Assembly: GCA_021292165.1 (NCBI GenBank)
Contig: CM037880.1
Coordinates: forward strand, 22,032,051 to 22,096,050
Reading direction: 5' to 3'
Length of the DNA: 64,000 nt
Source: Shinisaurus crocodilurus
Taxonomy: Eukaryota; Chordata; Lepidosauria; Squamata; Shinisauridae
A model generated the notes under the pieces. It did no database searches. It was not told the DNA's origin and was given only the letters and a program-made list of their open reading frames with translations. A program made the translations under genes and the position numbers. Positions 20,346 through 32,166 of the stretch are shown here, one piece after another. Numbering within the stretch: the stretch's first letter is position 1; each line of letters starts with the position of its first letter.

Positions 20346-23300
20346 CGTTCTGTTTTTAAGACATGGAGTGTCAGATCCAGATCTTGAGGACACCTTGGGC
20401 AAGATGCCCTCATTGCTACTTGCCCTCTCCCTCTGGGACCAGATCTCAATCCAGCTTTCTCTCCACTCCTGCTCTAGAGCCTCAGTCCTATTTGCATGTT
20501 ATATATCAGGATGGCCACAATTGTGGTTCTCCTCCCGTGTTTTAGATAAAAAGCAAAAGGCAAGAAATGTACAGCTATTCTAATTATATGGGTGTGTTCT
20601 GCTTTGCTGCGAGATGGAAGACCTATTCATAGATTTCATAGATCATAGTATTCCCGCTCCATCTGACTAGCTTGTCTCCCTTACTTGAACAGGTGTGACT
20701 GTCAGCGACTCCCCTGACCTAGAGAGAAAACAGTGGCCGTATGAACAGACCCCACTCAGCAACAGTTGTGTAAATCCCAGCTGAGTGTTTTGGGCTTCAA
20801 GAATTAATTTATGGGTTGTGGTTCCTGAATCAACCCTCCAGCCAAATAACACAAAGTGATACCACAATATATATATTTATTGTTCAAACGGTATTAGAGA
20901 ATAACAAAAGTTTGCAATAATGAAACAAGCAAAACACATTACTGCATACAATGCGATTAGGATGATTAGACACATAATAGAAATAGTGGCTAGCATATTT
21001 CATAGTAAAATTAAAGTTCTGTTCTTCTCAGCCAGCAAAGCAATCATCATGAGCTTGCTTAGGCGATCATATTTGGTAGGCTTCCCATTCTCCTGGGATC
21101 TCTCTGGGTAACCATGTCAAAATCTTACCACTTATGTCTTATAGCATTCTACCTAGCAAAGCTCTAGTTCCTTTATCGTAAACACACATCGATGCACCTT
21201 GACTTTTTGGATGCGGTCATAGCTCCTACTCATGACCTCAGGAAGGCCTCGCTTACAGCTTACTTCAGAAGCACCCTTGCAAAGGTCCACCTCCTCATGA
21301 GGTAATGAGCTTTCTACTTCCTAGAATTAACCAACCCACCTGTTGGTTACTACACAGGTATTCCTGAGTTCTCTTCTATCGTTTTCTCATAATTCCTTGC
21401 AGATGCTCACTGGCTATATGCCACTGATCACTCTGAGGCAGGAGTGGACAGAAGGTAGATCAGAATCTACCAGCATATTCCTGGACGATTTGCAGTAGAC
21501 CAGTATGTGTTTCTGGCTCCCTATTGTTTAACAACAGCAACAATATCAAGGCTTCCCCTCCCGTCCCTAAATAAGGCTGTTAGAATCCCTGATCTGTAGT
21601 AACTCAGATCTAGATTTGTACTTGTATATGCAGGTCATCCTGCTGTATGGCTCAGGAGGAGAGGCCAAATACAAAATGGGGGATATTGGTTATTGGCTGC
21701 TCCACCTCCTTATCCAGTCTCACGCGCCCCCCAGATAGTATTTGGGACCTGATTCCATTTGGTGCACTTTGGGTATCCTAGTAAAAAAAAAACACCAAGT
21801 AGATCCTGTAAGCCTGAAACCTGCCCATACCTGCTCTAAGCCTTTATCCCACGGCTACCAGGTGACTCAAAAGAAAGAATTGTACCAGGAATAAATACAA
21901 ACAGTGGCTATCATAGTTGCCTACAAACCCCATCCAGAGTCCAAGACATTAATGTCCAAATTCCAGCCATCCTCATGCAGCGGTACAACCGGACAGTGCT
22001 GGCGCTCTGTCAGTCTTGGCTGAGATTCATGGAAAATTGATGTTCTCTTCTGATGCTGTTACTCACACAATGTCCCCTGCTGATCATCACACATCATTCC
22101 CCGCTGAGTATAAACGCTGCTCTCAGAATGTAACACTCTTGGCAGCGGTAGGCAAAATGAGCTCCCTGCAGAAGACGACTGCACCTCACTCATCACGCAC
22201 TCGGGCTCGTCAATTGAAGCACCGCTGGGATGCCCCACTAGCAAGAAGCAATTGAATTAGTACTGTTAACTTGGCTTTCCAATATGGCTGGTAACATGGG
22301 ACAGAATTACGGCTGAGCAGGCTGGTTCAGCCGTATGAACTGAGCTGGGAAGATCTCAAGAACTGTAGACTAAGAAGAGGTGACTGTAGGCCTAAAGGCC
22401 TGCTCTGGCCATCTGCTCTGGCTCCTAATTAATAGCTGTATTTAAAATCTATTTACAAAATGTATAAGCAACTCTATATTTAAGAAAGATTCCCGAGCAG
22501 TGAACAGCAAAAAAAAAAAGGATCGAAATAAAAAAGAATTGAAATTATAGCAGGGCCCACACCGTTTATCTGCCAAAAGCGGTTACTATCAACTGTTAAT
22601 TAATTGCAATCACATCTTAACTGGAGCAGCAATATAGTTAGCCACTTGTTCTATTAGTACTTTATGTATGCCTGCCGACAAATATGAAACATACAATCCA
22701 ACTGTCCTTGCTATCTTTGGTAGGATTGTGCCCATCCCCCCCCCATCTATTAATTGCTGACTGTTTGCTGTCTTTTAGTGGCACCCAAAAATCTGCCAGC
22801 TGAGGGGCCAGTTCAGTTTGTAGCCAGGAGCCCCTCTGCCTCCCTAGTGTCAGAATCACAGGGGCTGGCTGAGGGAGATCTGCATGCATTTCCCCATCTG
22901 TGACATGATGCTTATCGGAGCCCCACTGAACTTCTTTCGCTGTGCATGGAGATGGATGACCACCAGCTTTGGTATCCATGACTAGTTACCTGTGACTAAA
23001 GTTGGAATCAGAACCATTTCTGTCTCTGTTAATATACATTTCCTTTTAGCAAAGCATTTATTAAACAAAACAAAAAAAAAACCTGGAGCATTCCATAGAT
23101 AAGAATAAAATTCTTCTTATCTATGGAAATGCTTTCCAGCATTTTGTCTGCATGGTGAAACTGCCATATCTTGGTGTTTGCTGATACTTATCGTATTCTG
23201 CAGGCGTACATATTTGTTCCAGGGATAGTGATGGCTCCTTTCTCCACCCTGTTCCTGCCAATCTTTATCATCATGCGATGATGATGATGATGATGGAACT

Positions 23301-23399
23301 CCTTTCTGCCTAAACCAGATGGTTATCATCTCACAATCCCATTTTGGGACTTGGAGCTTCACAGCGAGTAAAACCGCTTGGGGGGAAGAAGGTGTGGGT
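20346..23399. other. Unassigned intergenic sequence
   Basis: Three kilobases without a supported gene. Most open frames are under 80 codons; a few reach about 105-137 codons (22662-22979 and 23117-23530, both minus strand), and none has a recognisable domain. A segment near 21430-21500 ('ggagtggacagaaggtagatc') resembles one half of the MITE at 39868. The (GAT)n at 23276-23294 is the only simple repeat of note. An old LTR or LINE remnant cannot be excluded in 20825-22000. Confidence 0.45.
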
Positions 23400-23404
23400 A
23401 GGCA

Positions 23405-23495
23405 CATGTTTAGCACTCCCCTCTGGGATGTCCCTTCTGCAGGATTGAACTGCAAGCAAAGCAGGTGCTCCGCTACTGAGCTAAGAGCCCTCCGA
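23405..23495 (-). repeat. tRNA-headed SINE fragment
   Basis: On the minus strand it reads as a tRNA-like head: 'ctcagtagcggagcacctgctttgcttgcagttcaatcctgcag', i.e. A-box and B-box spacing of the tRNA-Ala-headed SINE. The body and tail are missing or unrecognisable. Confidence 0.6.
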
Positions 23496-24245
23496 AAAGA
23501 AGTACGGCCGGCCAGAAGTCTCCAGCGCATACAGTAGTGGCTTGCAGGAATTTGTATGTATTATCTGACTCAGAATACTTCTCCAGCTTGAAATGCTTGG
23601 CAGCATTACAAATAGAGTACCACCACATCCCATGAAGTTCTTCTCCAGCTTAGAAAGTCATCCATGCATCTGGGCATGTACAGATCAGTAAGGAGTCCTG
23701 GGACATGTAGTTTTCTAGAGGACCCAAGTAGGGACATTAGGCACCCTGAAAAATGTCTGATATGTCCCACAGCTCCTGGGATGCCACTGAGCATGCTCAT
23801 GACAGTGTCCAAGGAGCCCTAGAATGTACCATTTTCCAGGACACCTGATGTATCTTCTGAATACTTAAGGAGCCCTGGTAAACTACATGTCCCAAGGACA
23901 CAGCCATTTTGATTTCTCAGGCACTAGGGAGGAATCCAAGTTTTGCAGAGAGGCCTCCCAGAAGGTGCTGCAGTTGCCACTTCCAGCTAGGTTTGTGGGA
24001 GGGGGCAGGGACCCCATGGAAGGGACCTCAGGGCAGGGCAGAGGAGTTCAAGATGGCTGTGGGTTTTAGGGAGGTGAGGTGAGATAGGCACTCAGGGTCT
24101 GCCACACTGCAGGTGATGTAATCTGAAGTTCTATACTTCCAGAACCAGGCTTGTTTTCCATTTGGTGGAGTTTGCTAAGCTTGGTTCTGATTCTAGCTGA
24201 GGTGAGTTAGCCCATTGCTAGCTGGAACCAAGAGACATGCTAAGT

Positions 24246-24485
24246 CAGGGGTTCACAACCAGGGGGGAATTTTAGGGTTTCAGCGGGGGAATTGGGACCA
24301 CAGACTCAAACTGCTGGAATACTGATCTTTCTACAAATTACAGTTCTACAGATTGTACATAATCTACAGGACATCACACCTTATTGTATGACACAGATTA
24401 AGTCAGACAATCTTGGAAAGGGGGGGATGACATTCTGACATATGGTGAAGAGGGTTCATGGGGCAAAAAAGGTTGAGAACCACTG
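24246..24485. mobile_element. hAT (Charlie-like) non-autonomous element
   Basis: Starts CAGGGGTTCACAACC and ends GGTTGAGAACCACTG, the classic terminal motif of Charlie-type hAT elements. Perfect 8-bp flanking duplication TGCTAAGT (24238-24245 and 24486-24493). 240 bp, no coding capacity. Confidence 0.9.
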
Positions 24486-24493
24486 TGCTAAGT

Positions 24494-26035
24494 CATACAA
24501 AAATCCAAATGAGCCCCTCCCCCAATCTGCTCTCCCGATGGGAGTTGTGGTCCAACACATCTGGGAGTTGTGGTTCAACACATCCTGTTGGGGAAGGGTG
24601 ATCAAAATGAATGCAACTCAAGGTGTCAGTAAATGCAAGCCTCTTTTGGGTGGTAAGGAGCCTTGCCTTCCTTGACAATCTGCCAGATGTCCCCTATTTC
24701 AGGGGAACTTCTCTTATTTCACAACACCAAACTCCCAAGGGGAACAGACTCTGCCGCACCCGCGTCAAAGTGTCTCCTATATTAGAAAGTAGCTGCCAAC
24801 CGTAGTAAGGAAATGGATCATGACAGCCAAGTCTCTTTGTTGAGACTGGTAGCTTCATGACAAACTAGCAGGTTCGGCACCTGATGTTATTTCCCTAAGG
24901 CCAAGCTGAACAATCCTATCGGAAAGATTTATAGAAGTTTACCGCACAGGCTGTAAACTTCTTCACTAGAACACAGACGTTTTCCAAGGCTGAATTCCAG
25001 CTTCTCAGCAGCTTCCCTTCTGTGCCATTTGATGAAGACTTAGCCTTGGCATCCCAAATCCCCCAGATTTCACATTTATCTGTGTGTACAGATTCTCACG
25101 CAGACTTTGCTTGCTTTCTAAGAGTGCAAAGTAGCCCCCTTGCAAGCCCATTTGCCTGTATGCTGAGAATTTTCATCATACTTCCACACCCATTCAGAAA
25201 TCTGGGTAGCAGGGGAGTCATAAAATGTTCCTCACTCAGTGGTGGGTTAGTACATCCATGCAGTGGGGTGTTTTTACTAGTCCCACCCATCTTCCCAAGC
25301 CACTTCCCACTATACCCACTTAATGGAAGCCACTTACTAGAAGCCCCCGCTTCCAGCCATGAGAGCTAATGGGTTGGAATATTCCTGTTGAGGGGTGTAT
25401 TGAAGGTATACAGAACATCCTGTTCTGGCACATCAGAGGTACACCAGAAACTGGGCACGAACAACGGGGCATGCTAGTGTTCTTCTCATGCCTTGCTTGT
25501 ATGCCTCACAGAAGCATTTGATGGTGGAGACAGAATGCTCCACTAGATGGAGATAAGTGACTTGCTCAAGGCCACAAACTCAGTACAAGGCAAGGGGGAA
25601 CCTGGAGCCACACAATCACAACTCATTTGACTCAACGTTTGATGCAATCCCAGGTTTGCTATCCTCTGAATTCACTCAAGATTTATTAGCACTATATAAA
25701 CAGTCTTATTTTTTCTTGCTATAGTGATACCCATTCTATATGGGCTGGCTTTTGGTGGCTGGAATTAATTTGCTATATGGCTGGAATGTTTGATTTTAGT
25801 TTAAAGCCTAATTGTAGTGGTAATAATAAATATATTCCATTGCAGTTTCTCCCTGGGAAGGCTCAGAAATGCAAAGATAGAGATGATGACCCAACCTTCG
25901 TAACTATTTTTTCTCCTTGCAAAAATTCACCAAAGATGCTGGGGAGTGACAGGAGAGAGGTGGGAGTCATCGCAGAACTGTCAATCAATTTTTAATGGTG
26001 TCTGATCTCAATTACATGCAGCAGCATAAATAGGA

Positions 26036-26081
<46 letters not shown>

Positions 26082-26630
26082 TTAAGGGTGCATTCACGCT
26101 GGCAGTTTACTTCAGGAAACTCCTGCCAGATGGGTCCCTGCTGTTGTAGGGCTTGCAGCAGTTTAAATTGCTGTTGGGGGGGGAAAAATCAAGTCATAGT
26201 TTACTGCTGCCTCCCCTGGGATACTTGAAAGAGGCAGTATGGACAGTTCTGGACTTCAGATTAACTCCTTGTAACCTCTTGGGAAGAAATAATTGGGTAC
26301 AGTGCTCTTTTCAAAGGCAAGCATCCTCCAGACACCCTAACTCACAACGTAAGGGAATATGAGATAGCTGCTACTTTTGCTTCACAGCACAGAAACAGAG
26401 CAAAGAGGAGCCCAGCAGTAGATTAATCACGCTGAGGCAGCAGTGCAAACTTTCCAGAAATTGGGCACTTTAATGGGGGGGGGGGGGGTAGAATAAATGA
26501 CTGCTGCCTGAAATACCCTCGTCTAGTGATCCCCGACTGTGAGCTGGGGAACATTAATGTGCTACGAGAGGTGCTGACGTGTGCCTTGGAAAAAAACTAA
26601 ACCATCCAATTGGATCCATCCACCACTTGT
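24494..26630. other. Unassigned intergenic sequence
   Basis: No gene is supported. A short direct duplication ('gggagttgtggt(c/t)caacacatc', 24541-24590) looks like a damaged MITE centre. The (ATT)n tract at 26038-26083 is the main simple repeat. The open frame 25022-25369 has no recognisable domain. Confidence 0.5.
26038..26083. repeat. (ATT)n microsatellite
   Basis: About 15 copies of the ATT trinucleotide. Confidence 0.95.
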
Positions 26631-27095
26631 TTTACACCAGCCTTCCCCCAAGCTGGACCCCTTCCAGGCATGTGGGACTACAAGTCTCATCATCCCCAGC
26701 CAGCACGACCCCGTGCAAACCAATTCCATCCTGCCCCTGGCTACCAATATATCGACAGTGACCTCATCCCAAGGGGAAGAGTTAAGAAGCAACAGGATTC
26801 CCTGATGTGTTAGAGTTGACAGGTGGGCAGAAATCCCAGAAGCCCCACCATTACCCAGAAAGCTTGGCCTCGCCACTGGGCCCTGAGGGGGGAGGGAGTA
26901 GACATGAATTGTGTGACTGCAATTGAGGGTTTTTTTTGTTGGAGCTTGTTATGTAAATTGTAGCAGCCAAGATGCCTGAGCCCTGAGCAGCCTGGGGACT
27001 GGAGGGAGGGGGAGTTTAACTCTTTCTCTTCCTGCCAGGGTCCTCCTGACCAAAATCTCCTCTCCAAAGCTGCTAATTGCATTTCAAGGGAAGGG
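26631..27095. other. Unassigned sequence with a MITE fragment
   Basis: Sequence at 26637-26705 ('ccagccttcccccaagctgg...gggactacaagtctcatcatcccc') matches the left half of the palindromic hAT MITE family, but the right half is missing. The remainder is unassigned. Confidence 0.5.
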
Positions 27096-27302
27096 GAGGC
27101 TGGTGACCCACTGTGTCAGTGGGGCTCCTCATCCATTGCAGCTTTCATTCTGAGCTTTATAGGCACTACCCATGATGCTGAACTCCATCCTCAAAATAGG
27201 TTCACCAGCATGGAGCACCCATGGATAACTCCTATAAGGCTCGGAATAAAAGATGACAATGGATGAGGAGCCCCACTGACATAGTAGGAGTCACCAGCCT
27301 CC
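27096..27302. mobile_element. Long palindromic MITE, family shared with 37317-37508
   Basis: The ends are inverted copies: 'ggaggctggtgaccca' on the left and 'gtcaccagcctcc' on the right. The match continues through 'gtcagtggggctcctcatccattg' into the centre, so arms of ~95 bp fold on each other. The inner motif 'gtcagtggggc' and the terminal 'gctggtg' are shared with 37317-37508. Confidence 0.8.
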
Positions 27303-28128
27303 CCAAGCTCCCATGGGCACTGCTGGAGGACTTCCCTCTTGAAATTCCAAGTAGCAGCTCCATAGAGGTGATTGGTTGGGACTGTGGCTGGGAGCGAAAG
27401 AGTTCATCTGCCTCTCCCCCCTCCCCTCTGTCCCAAGGCTGCTATGCACAAAAAAGTGTGCATGTTGATTACATTCAGCACATTCACATCGAATCTAGTT
27501 TGGCCCTGACTCAGCAAAAGGAAGGTGGAATACCAGGAGGCAGGGCTTTTTTTCTGGTGGAACTCACCGGAACTGAGTTCCAGCACCTTTTCTTCTATTA
27601 ATTGCATTACAATTTAATCGCCATCTACTCCTGAGGAAATGTAATCCAAGAGTTCCGGTACCTTTTTCTCCAGAAAAAAAGCACTGCCAGGAGGCAACCT
27701 GAACTGGGAATACTTAAGGAAATTCTCCGTTTAAAGTGTTCTCCCTGGATTTTGAAGCTAGCTGGTCTTGCTCGCAGTGCAACACAATTACGATAGCGAT
27801 CGGCCACTCTTCCATTTTTGCTTTCTGGATTTTGTAGGGACAACTGGGCCCACACGCTTTATTGCAGCTCTCAGTTCACTGTTTTTTGCATGTGTTTCCC
27901 CCATCCAGGTGACCAATGTGCAAGAATGCACTGATGAAACACATCATTAAAAAAAAAAAAAAAGGAGCATTGATGCAATCATGTGCAATGCAAAACCACA
28001 AGACAATAAAAGAATGGAATGGGGAAAGTTCTGCTCATCCCCAGTACTAACTGGGCCATCTCGCAGTTGCGTCATGCCCTAATACTCCATACAAGGCCCT
28101 TGTATTCGTCTGTATCTGAGGAACACAG
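27303..28128. other. Unassigned intergenic sequence
   Basis: The segment at 27540-27690 contains an inverted pair ('ttttttctggtggaactcaccggaac' and 'gttccggtacctttttctccagaaaaaaa'), suggesting another short MITE. There is an A-run at 27948-27963. No gene is supported. Confidence 0.45.
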
Positions 28129-28480
28129 ATGAGCCGGCCGGCATCAAGGGTAGGCATGGTCAGGCACCTGCCAAGGGCCCACACCTCAGCAGGGGCCACA
28201 GACAAGACCCCCTCTGGAATTACTCATCCTCTTCACCTGCTTGTTCACCTGCCCCTTGCTCTGGCCCAGACAACAGTGGTGGTGAGGAGAGCAGGCGATG
28301 CCGCTGCCTACTTGCTGACTGGCTCCCTCCCAGTCAAGCAAGCAAGTGGTGACAATGATGAGAAAGGGGCTGAGGAGCATCAGCAGCTGGTGACAATGGT
28401 GGTGAGAAGGCAGTCTTGCTGAGGGAGGGGGCCCATTGAGGGTGTCTTGCCCAAGGGTCCTCAGAAACCTGGAGCCAGCA
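28129..28480. mobile_element. Possible hAT-like element
   Basis: Left end 'gccggcatcaagggtaggcatgg' and right end 'ccaagggtcctcagaaacctggagccagca' are loosely inverted. A related block ('gtcaggcctggcaccagcaggtggc...gctgccaagggccc') occurs at 31715-32025. The open frame 28129-28422 is not convincing as a gene. Confidence 0.4.
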
Positions 28481-28490
28481 CTACACATGA

Positions 28491-28724
28491 GAGGCTGCAC
28501 AGTGTAGTAGTTAGTGTTGGACTAGGACTGTGGTGAGCTCAGTTCAAATCCCTATTAAGCCACAAAGCTCACTGGGTGATCTTGGGCCAGTCACTATCTG
28601 TCTGTCTTACCTACCAAGCAGGGATGTTGTGAAAATAAAATGGAGAGGAGAACCCTGTACATTGCCTTGAGCTCCTGGGAGGAAAGGTGGGATATAACTG
28701 TAATAAATAAAAATAAATAAGGAC
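28491..28724 (+). repeat. tRNA-derived SINE (Sauria-SINE-like)
   Basis: Diverged copy. Head 'cagtgtagtagttagtgttgg' with A-box, B-box-like 'agttcaaatccc', body 'aagctcactgggtgatcttgggccagtcac', and tail 'gaaaggtgggatataactgtaataaataa'. The same structure occurs in at least eight other copies here. Confidence 0.82.
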
Positions 28725-28745
28725 AGCCCAGCCCATATGTTAGAT

Positions 28746-28834
28746 CAGTGTTCTCCAACCTTGGGTCCCCAGATGTTTTTGGCCTACAAGTTGTACGCCA
28801 AAAACATCTGGGGACCCAAGGTTGGAGAACACTG
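28746..28834. mobile_element. 89-bp perfect-palindrome hAT MITE with 8-bp duplication
   Basis: The arms CAGTGTTCTCCAACCTTGGG... and its inverse ending CTCCAA...GAACACTG match almost base for base over 38 bp each, leaving a tiny spacer ('tacaagttgtac'). Identical octamers TGTTAGAT flank it (28738-28745 and 28835-28842). It is the cleanest insertion of this family in the window; others are at 44831, 52444 and 57810. Confidence 0.9.
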
Positions 28835-28842
28835 TGTTAGAT

Positions 28843-29081
28843 CATCAGGTGAGGCCCCGTACAGCAGGAGGAAGTGACCTGGTTCAGCGGGCACCATGAG
28901 GAACGGGTGAGGGGTAGATGAAGGCAAGAATGGTGTCTGAACGGTACAACCAGACTGAAAAGGATTGGCCCTGGTGGGAGGGACATCCTTTGGACTCCAC
29001 TTCAGACAGGAAAATGTCTTGAATAAGCACTGTCCCCATTTTTAGAAGTTAGGTGGGTAGCTAGCAAAAACATAGAGCCAG
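28843..29081. other. Unassigned spacer
   Basis: Short spacer between a MITE and a SINE, with nothing recognisable. Confidence 0.5.
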
Positions 29082-29308
29082 GGTGGCATACTGACTGGAC
29101 TGTTAGACTGGGACTCGGGAGATCCAGGTTCTAGTCCCCACTCAGCCATGAAGCTCACTGGGTGACTTTGGGCCAGTCACTGATTCTCAGCCTAACCTAC
29201 CTCACAGGGTTGTTGTGAGGATAAAATGGAGAACAGGAGGATTGTGTAAGCTGCCTTGCAGGCAAAAAGGCAGGATATAAATATAATAAAATAAGATAAA
29301 TAAGATAA
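29082..29308 (+). repeat. tRNA-derived SINE (Sauria-SINE-like)
   Basis: Head 'gccagggtggcatactgactgg', B-box 'ggttctagtcc', conserved body 'gaagctcactgggtgactttgggccagtcact', tail 'gcaaaaaggcaggatataaatataataaaataag'. Near full length. Confidence 0.88.
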
Positions 29309-29662
29309 ATAAAAACAGGCCTTCTTTTGTGGTGGCACCCAACTTTAGAATGCCTTCACCAAATATATTTGCCTGGCATCTTGTTTAATATACTATTTAA
29401 GCGCCAAATGTATGGGCTGTCTTCTTTGCTAAAGTTTTCCATGGGTCTTATGTACAGTGCCTAGTCCCTGTTTGTGCTCTAGACCTCTATAATAATAAAA
29501 GAGGATGTGTTTCTGTCCATCCGTCCATCAGCACCTTAGTGCCAAGAGCATGAATCCTTGACACCTGAAACTTGGCACACATACTAAGGGAATCCTAGGG
29601 GTGTGCACACCAGGGTTATTTTGTTTTAAAAGCACAATAATTAATTTTAATTAGTTTAAATA
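29309..29662. other. Unassigned; possible old repeat
   Basis: The 29490-29640 segment ('taataataaaagaggatgtgtttctgtccatcc...acttggcacacat') has the look of an interspersed repeat, but the family was not identified. Confidence 0.35.
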
Positions 29663-29833
29663 TACAGGCCTGTGGCTTACGCTGGCTCAGCTTGTCTGAG
29701 CGTGGAAAGCTAAGCAGGGTCAGGCCTGGTTATGACTTGGATGGGAGACCCCTCCTCTAGTTTCCTGCATTGAGCAGGGGGTTGGACTCGATAGCCTTGT
29801 AGGCTCCTTCCAACTCTATGATCTATGAAATCT
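29663..29833 (+). repeat. 5S rRNA-headed SINE with CR1 tail (copy A)
   Basis: The head (29667-29752) follows 5S rRNA: 'gcctgtggct...ggctcagcttgtctgag...ggaaagctaagcagggt' and 'acttggatgggagacc'. The tail (29758-29833) reads 'tttcctgcattgagcaggg', 'gttggactcgatagccttg', 'ctccttccaactctatgat'. This is nearly identical to the 3' end of the CR1 at 15585-15662. The head should supply an internal Pol III promoter and the tail the CR1 reverse-transcriptase recognition site. About 96% identical to copy B at 50493-50668. Confidence 0.9.
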
Positions 29834-30269
29834 AAATGTGTCCACATGGTTGAAGCCTGCAGTAACATCTTCAGCCACAAGGGGCAGACTTCCCTAACCA
29901 GCACATAGCTTTGCAGTCAGTACAGTTTGAACCCAGGGGAGATTAGAAGGCCAAGAGACTGTTATATGGCTTCTCCCTCCTCCTTACTCTCGGGCAGCCC
30001 CACTCCCTCAGGGGAATGGAGTGGACAGATCCCTAACTTGGGGGACTATAACAGTGCGCCATGGTAAATTCCATGCCTAGGGGTGCCATGGGCGTGGCTT
30101 CACTCAAACAGGGTGACAACAACATGTCCAACTCAGACAGCTGTGTAAATTTGCTTGACAGCTTTGCTGAGTCAAACTAAGGGCTATTCCAACGCATGCA
30201 AAGTTGGGTCCATTCGCTGGTAAATACTAATAAAGTGGCAGGATAGTCTTTATTTATATGAGGCCAGAG
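29834..30269. other. Unassigned intergenic sequence
   Basis: No gene or clear repeat recognised. Confidence 0.5.
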
Positions 30270-30720
30270 TTATTTATCTATTTGTGATATTTCTATACCG
30301 CTCAGTATTTTTTTAAAAATCCCTAAGCAGTTTACATGTAAATATTAAAAACACACTTAAAATATTATTAAAATCACATTTAAAATACAATTTTAAAACC
30401 AATTTCAATTACTGTCATAATAATACGGAGCAGCACAGGAACAGTAGAGTGGAATGGTGTGATTAATTTGATTATGTGCCAGGGAAAGTCTGGGTGAACA
30501 AGTACATTTTCAGGAGGCGTTGGAAAGATGCCACATTTTCTGCCTCCCGAACTGCACGAGGGAGTTTTCTCCACAGGGTGGGAGCCACTACCGAGAAGGC
30601 CCGCCGTCGAAGTATTACATGGGGACATTCCGATAATTTTGGAATGACCAGCAAGAAGAGGCCTCCTCTGACCAGCATGACCAGCTACAGGGTGCATCTA
30701 GTCCAGAGGCTCCTTCTGCA
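30270..30720 (-). mobile_element. 3' fragment of an L2-clade-type LINE
   Basis: On the minus strand, 30678 down to 30472 is an open frame. It contains 'RRRAFSVVAPTLWRKLPRAVR' and 'SFQRLLKMYLFTQTFP', which parallels the C-terminal 'RAFSVAAPELWNSLPSDLR...SFRRSLKTWLF' block of the LINE at 40795-42085. An AT-rich 3'UTR follows, ending near 30275. The 5' part is missing. Confidence 0.75.
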
Positions 30721-30774
30721 AATCTGCAGGGTCAGGTGTTGGCTACCAGGTGTAACACCCAGACGCTGGTGGAA

Positions 30775-30965
30775 GAGGCTGTGCCTCAGTGGTAGAGCAC
30801 CTGCTTTGCATGCAGAAGGACCCAGGTTCAATCCCCTGCAGCATCTCCAGGTAGGGCTAGGAAAGAATCCTGTCTGAAACCCTGGGACCAGTCAGTGTCG
30901 ACAATACTGGGCTAGATGGACCCAGGGTCGGACTCAGTACGAGGCAGCTTCCGATGTTCCTAGGT
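30775..30965 (+). repeat. tRNA-Ala-headed SINE with CR1-like tail
   Basis: Head 'ggctgtgcctcagtggtagagcacctgctttgcatgcag' resembles tRNA-Ala with a TGC anticodon; B-box 'ggttcaatccc'. Body 'ccaggtagggctaggaaagaatcctg', tail 'ctagatggacccagggtcggactcagtacgaggcagcttccgatgttccta'. The extra sequence after the B-box and the absence of a 3' processing context show it is a SINE and not a tRNA gene. Confidence 0.88.
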
Positions 30966-31254
30966 CGACATGTGCAATCTGCTCCAGGCCTGATGCCCAC
31001 TTGCACTGCAGACGGTTCATATGATCGAACCTGTTGCACTTGGGACATTAACATCACCCGCCAGAGGAACAACCTTGTCTTCCTCCGTCAGAGCTCTGGG
31101 AAGCCACCGTGCAGACCCGTTCAGCAAGTTGGCAAGTGCCATGATTGGCTGACCTGGACACAGCCTTCCCCAACCTGGAATGGATACATATATGGATACT
31201 TGGTCTGCCTTTGTTGAAGTGTATGTCTAATTCTTAGAAAGCTGTATTTTCATA

Positions 31255-31345
31255 TTTATGTATTTATTAATTTGTTTGTTTCGTTTATATACCACCGCCC
31301 AATAACCGAAGCTTTCTGGGAGGTTTACAACCATTCACAAAAACA
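31255..31345 (-). repeat. LINE 3' tail fragment
   Basis: Minus-strand tail 'ttgtaaacctcccagaaagcttcggttattgggcggtggtatat' type sequence. The same block appears at 52650-52740 and, diverged, at 46257-46320. Non-coding terminal fragment only. Confidence 0.6.
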
Positions 31346-32115
31346 CTGGCTTCCCTGTGGCCCTGCTTCCCCTCTCATCTCGGGGGCGGGAGGGGGGCAG
31401 TCGAACTGGAGCAGGCCTGACTCAGTTCCCTTTGCCTGCTCCTGCCTCCTTCGCTCCTTCTTCTTTCCCGCAGGGCCATTGATAGATATATATGCACGCA
31501 CACACGCACTTCATATGCATATATTGAAACAGATATTTTCAAATCTATGTAGTTACAAAAAAAAATTTCTTTTCCTTGTTATGGTGTTGTTTAGTCTTGC
31601 TTTGTTGGGGGGGGGGTGTTCTTTGGCCCTGACTGGTGACTTTATTCCATGGCTCCTGGTTCCTGGCTGACCTCAGATCACTGCCCATGTCCCAGCCGTG
31701 GCATCCCTTGTTGTTGTCAGGCCTGGCACCAGCAGGTGGCATCCTCCAGCAGCTGCCAAGGGCCCACCACTGCTGTCCCGGTTCCCCTCGCCAGGTTTTC
31801 TGATAAGCCCTGGTGGGACAAAGTGGGCAAATGCACTGGCAGCTTCCCGGCATTCCTCGGTGGAATGCTGCCGCTTCTGCCTGCTTCTACCCTTGCCCAC
31901 TCACCTGCCTCTAAGATTGGTGGCAGTGGAAGGGACAGGATCAGGATCCAGACCCACCACCTGCTGCTGGCGGGGGGGGTTCACTGACGTGGGGGGGGGG
32001 GACTACAAGCCTGGAGTTGGCCCTGGTTACATTCGGCTCTCCCTTTCCTCTTTCTGTTCTCTCCCCTCCCTCGATTGTCAAAATTTAGATTGTAACCTCC
32101 TCGGAGCAGAGCCCT

Positions 32116-32117
<2 letters not shown>
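31346..32117. other. Unassigned GC-richer sequence with possible hAT remnant
   Basis: 31715-32025 shares 'ggcacc...ctgccaagggccc' and 'gagttggccctg' blocks with 28129-28480 and may be the same transposon family. Open frames on both strands (31649-31987 and others) overlap each other and show no domain. Confidence 0.4.

Positions 32118-32151
<34 letters not shown>
32118..32151. repeat. (GT)n microsatellite
   Basis: About 16 GT dinucleotides. Confidence 0.95.
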
Positions 32152-32153
<2 letters not shown>

Positions 32154-32166
32154 GCTTACATTAATC

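Noticed and set aside
23117..23530. 137-codon minus-strand frame
   Set aside because: It includes a (GAT)n run and a tRNA-headed SINE fragment; no recognisable protein.
29667..29752. Apparent 5S rRNA gene
   Set aside because: Only part of 5S is present, it is diverged, and it is fused to a CR1 tail. It is a SINE.
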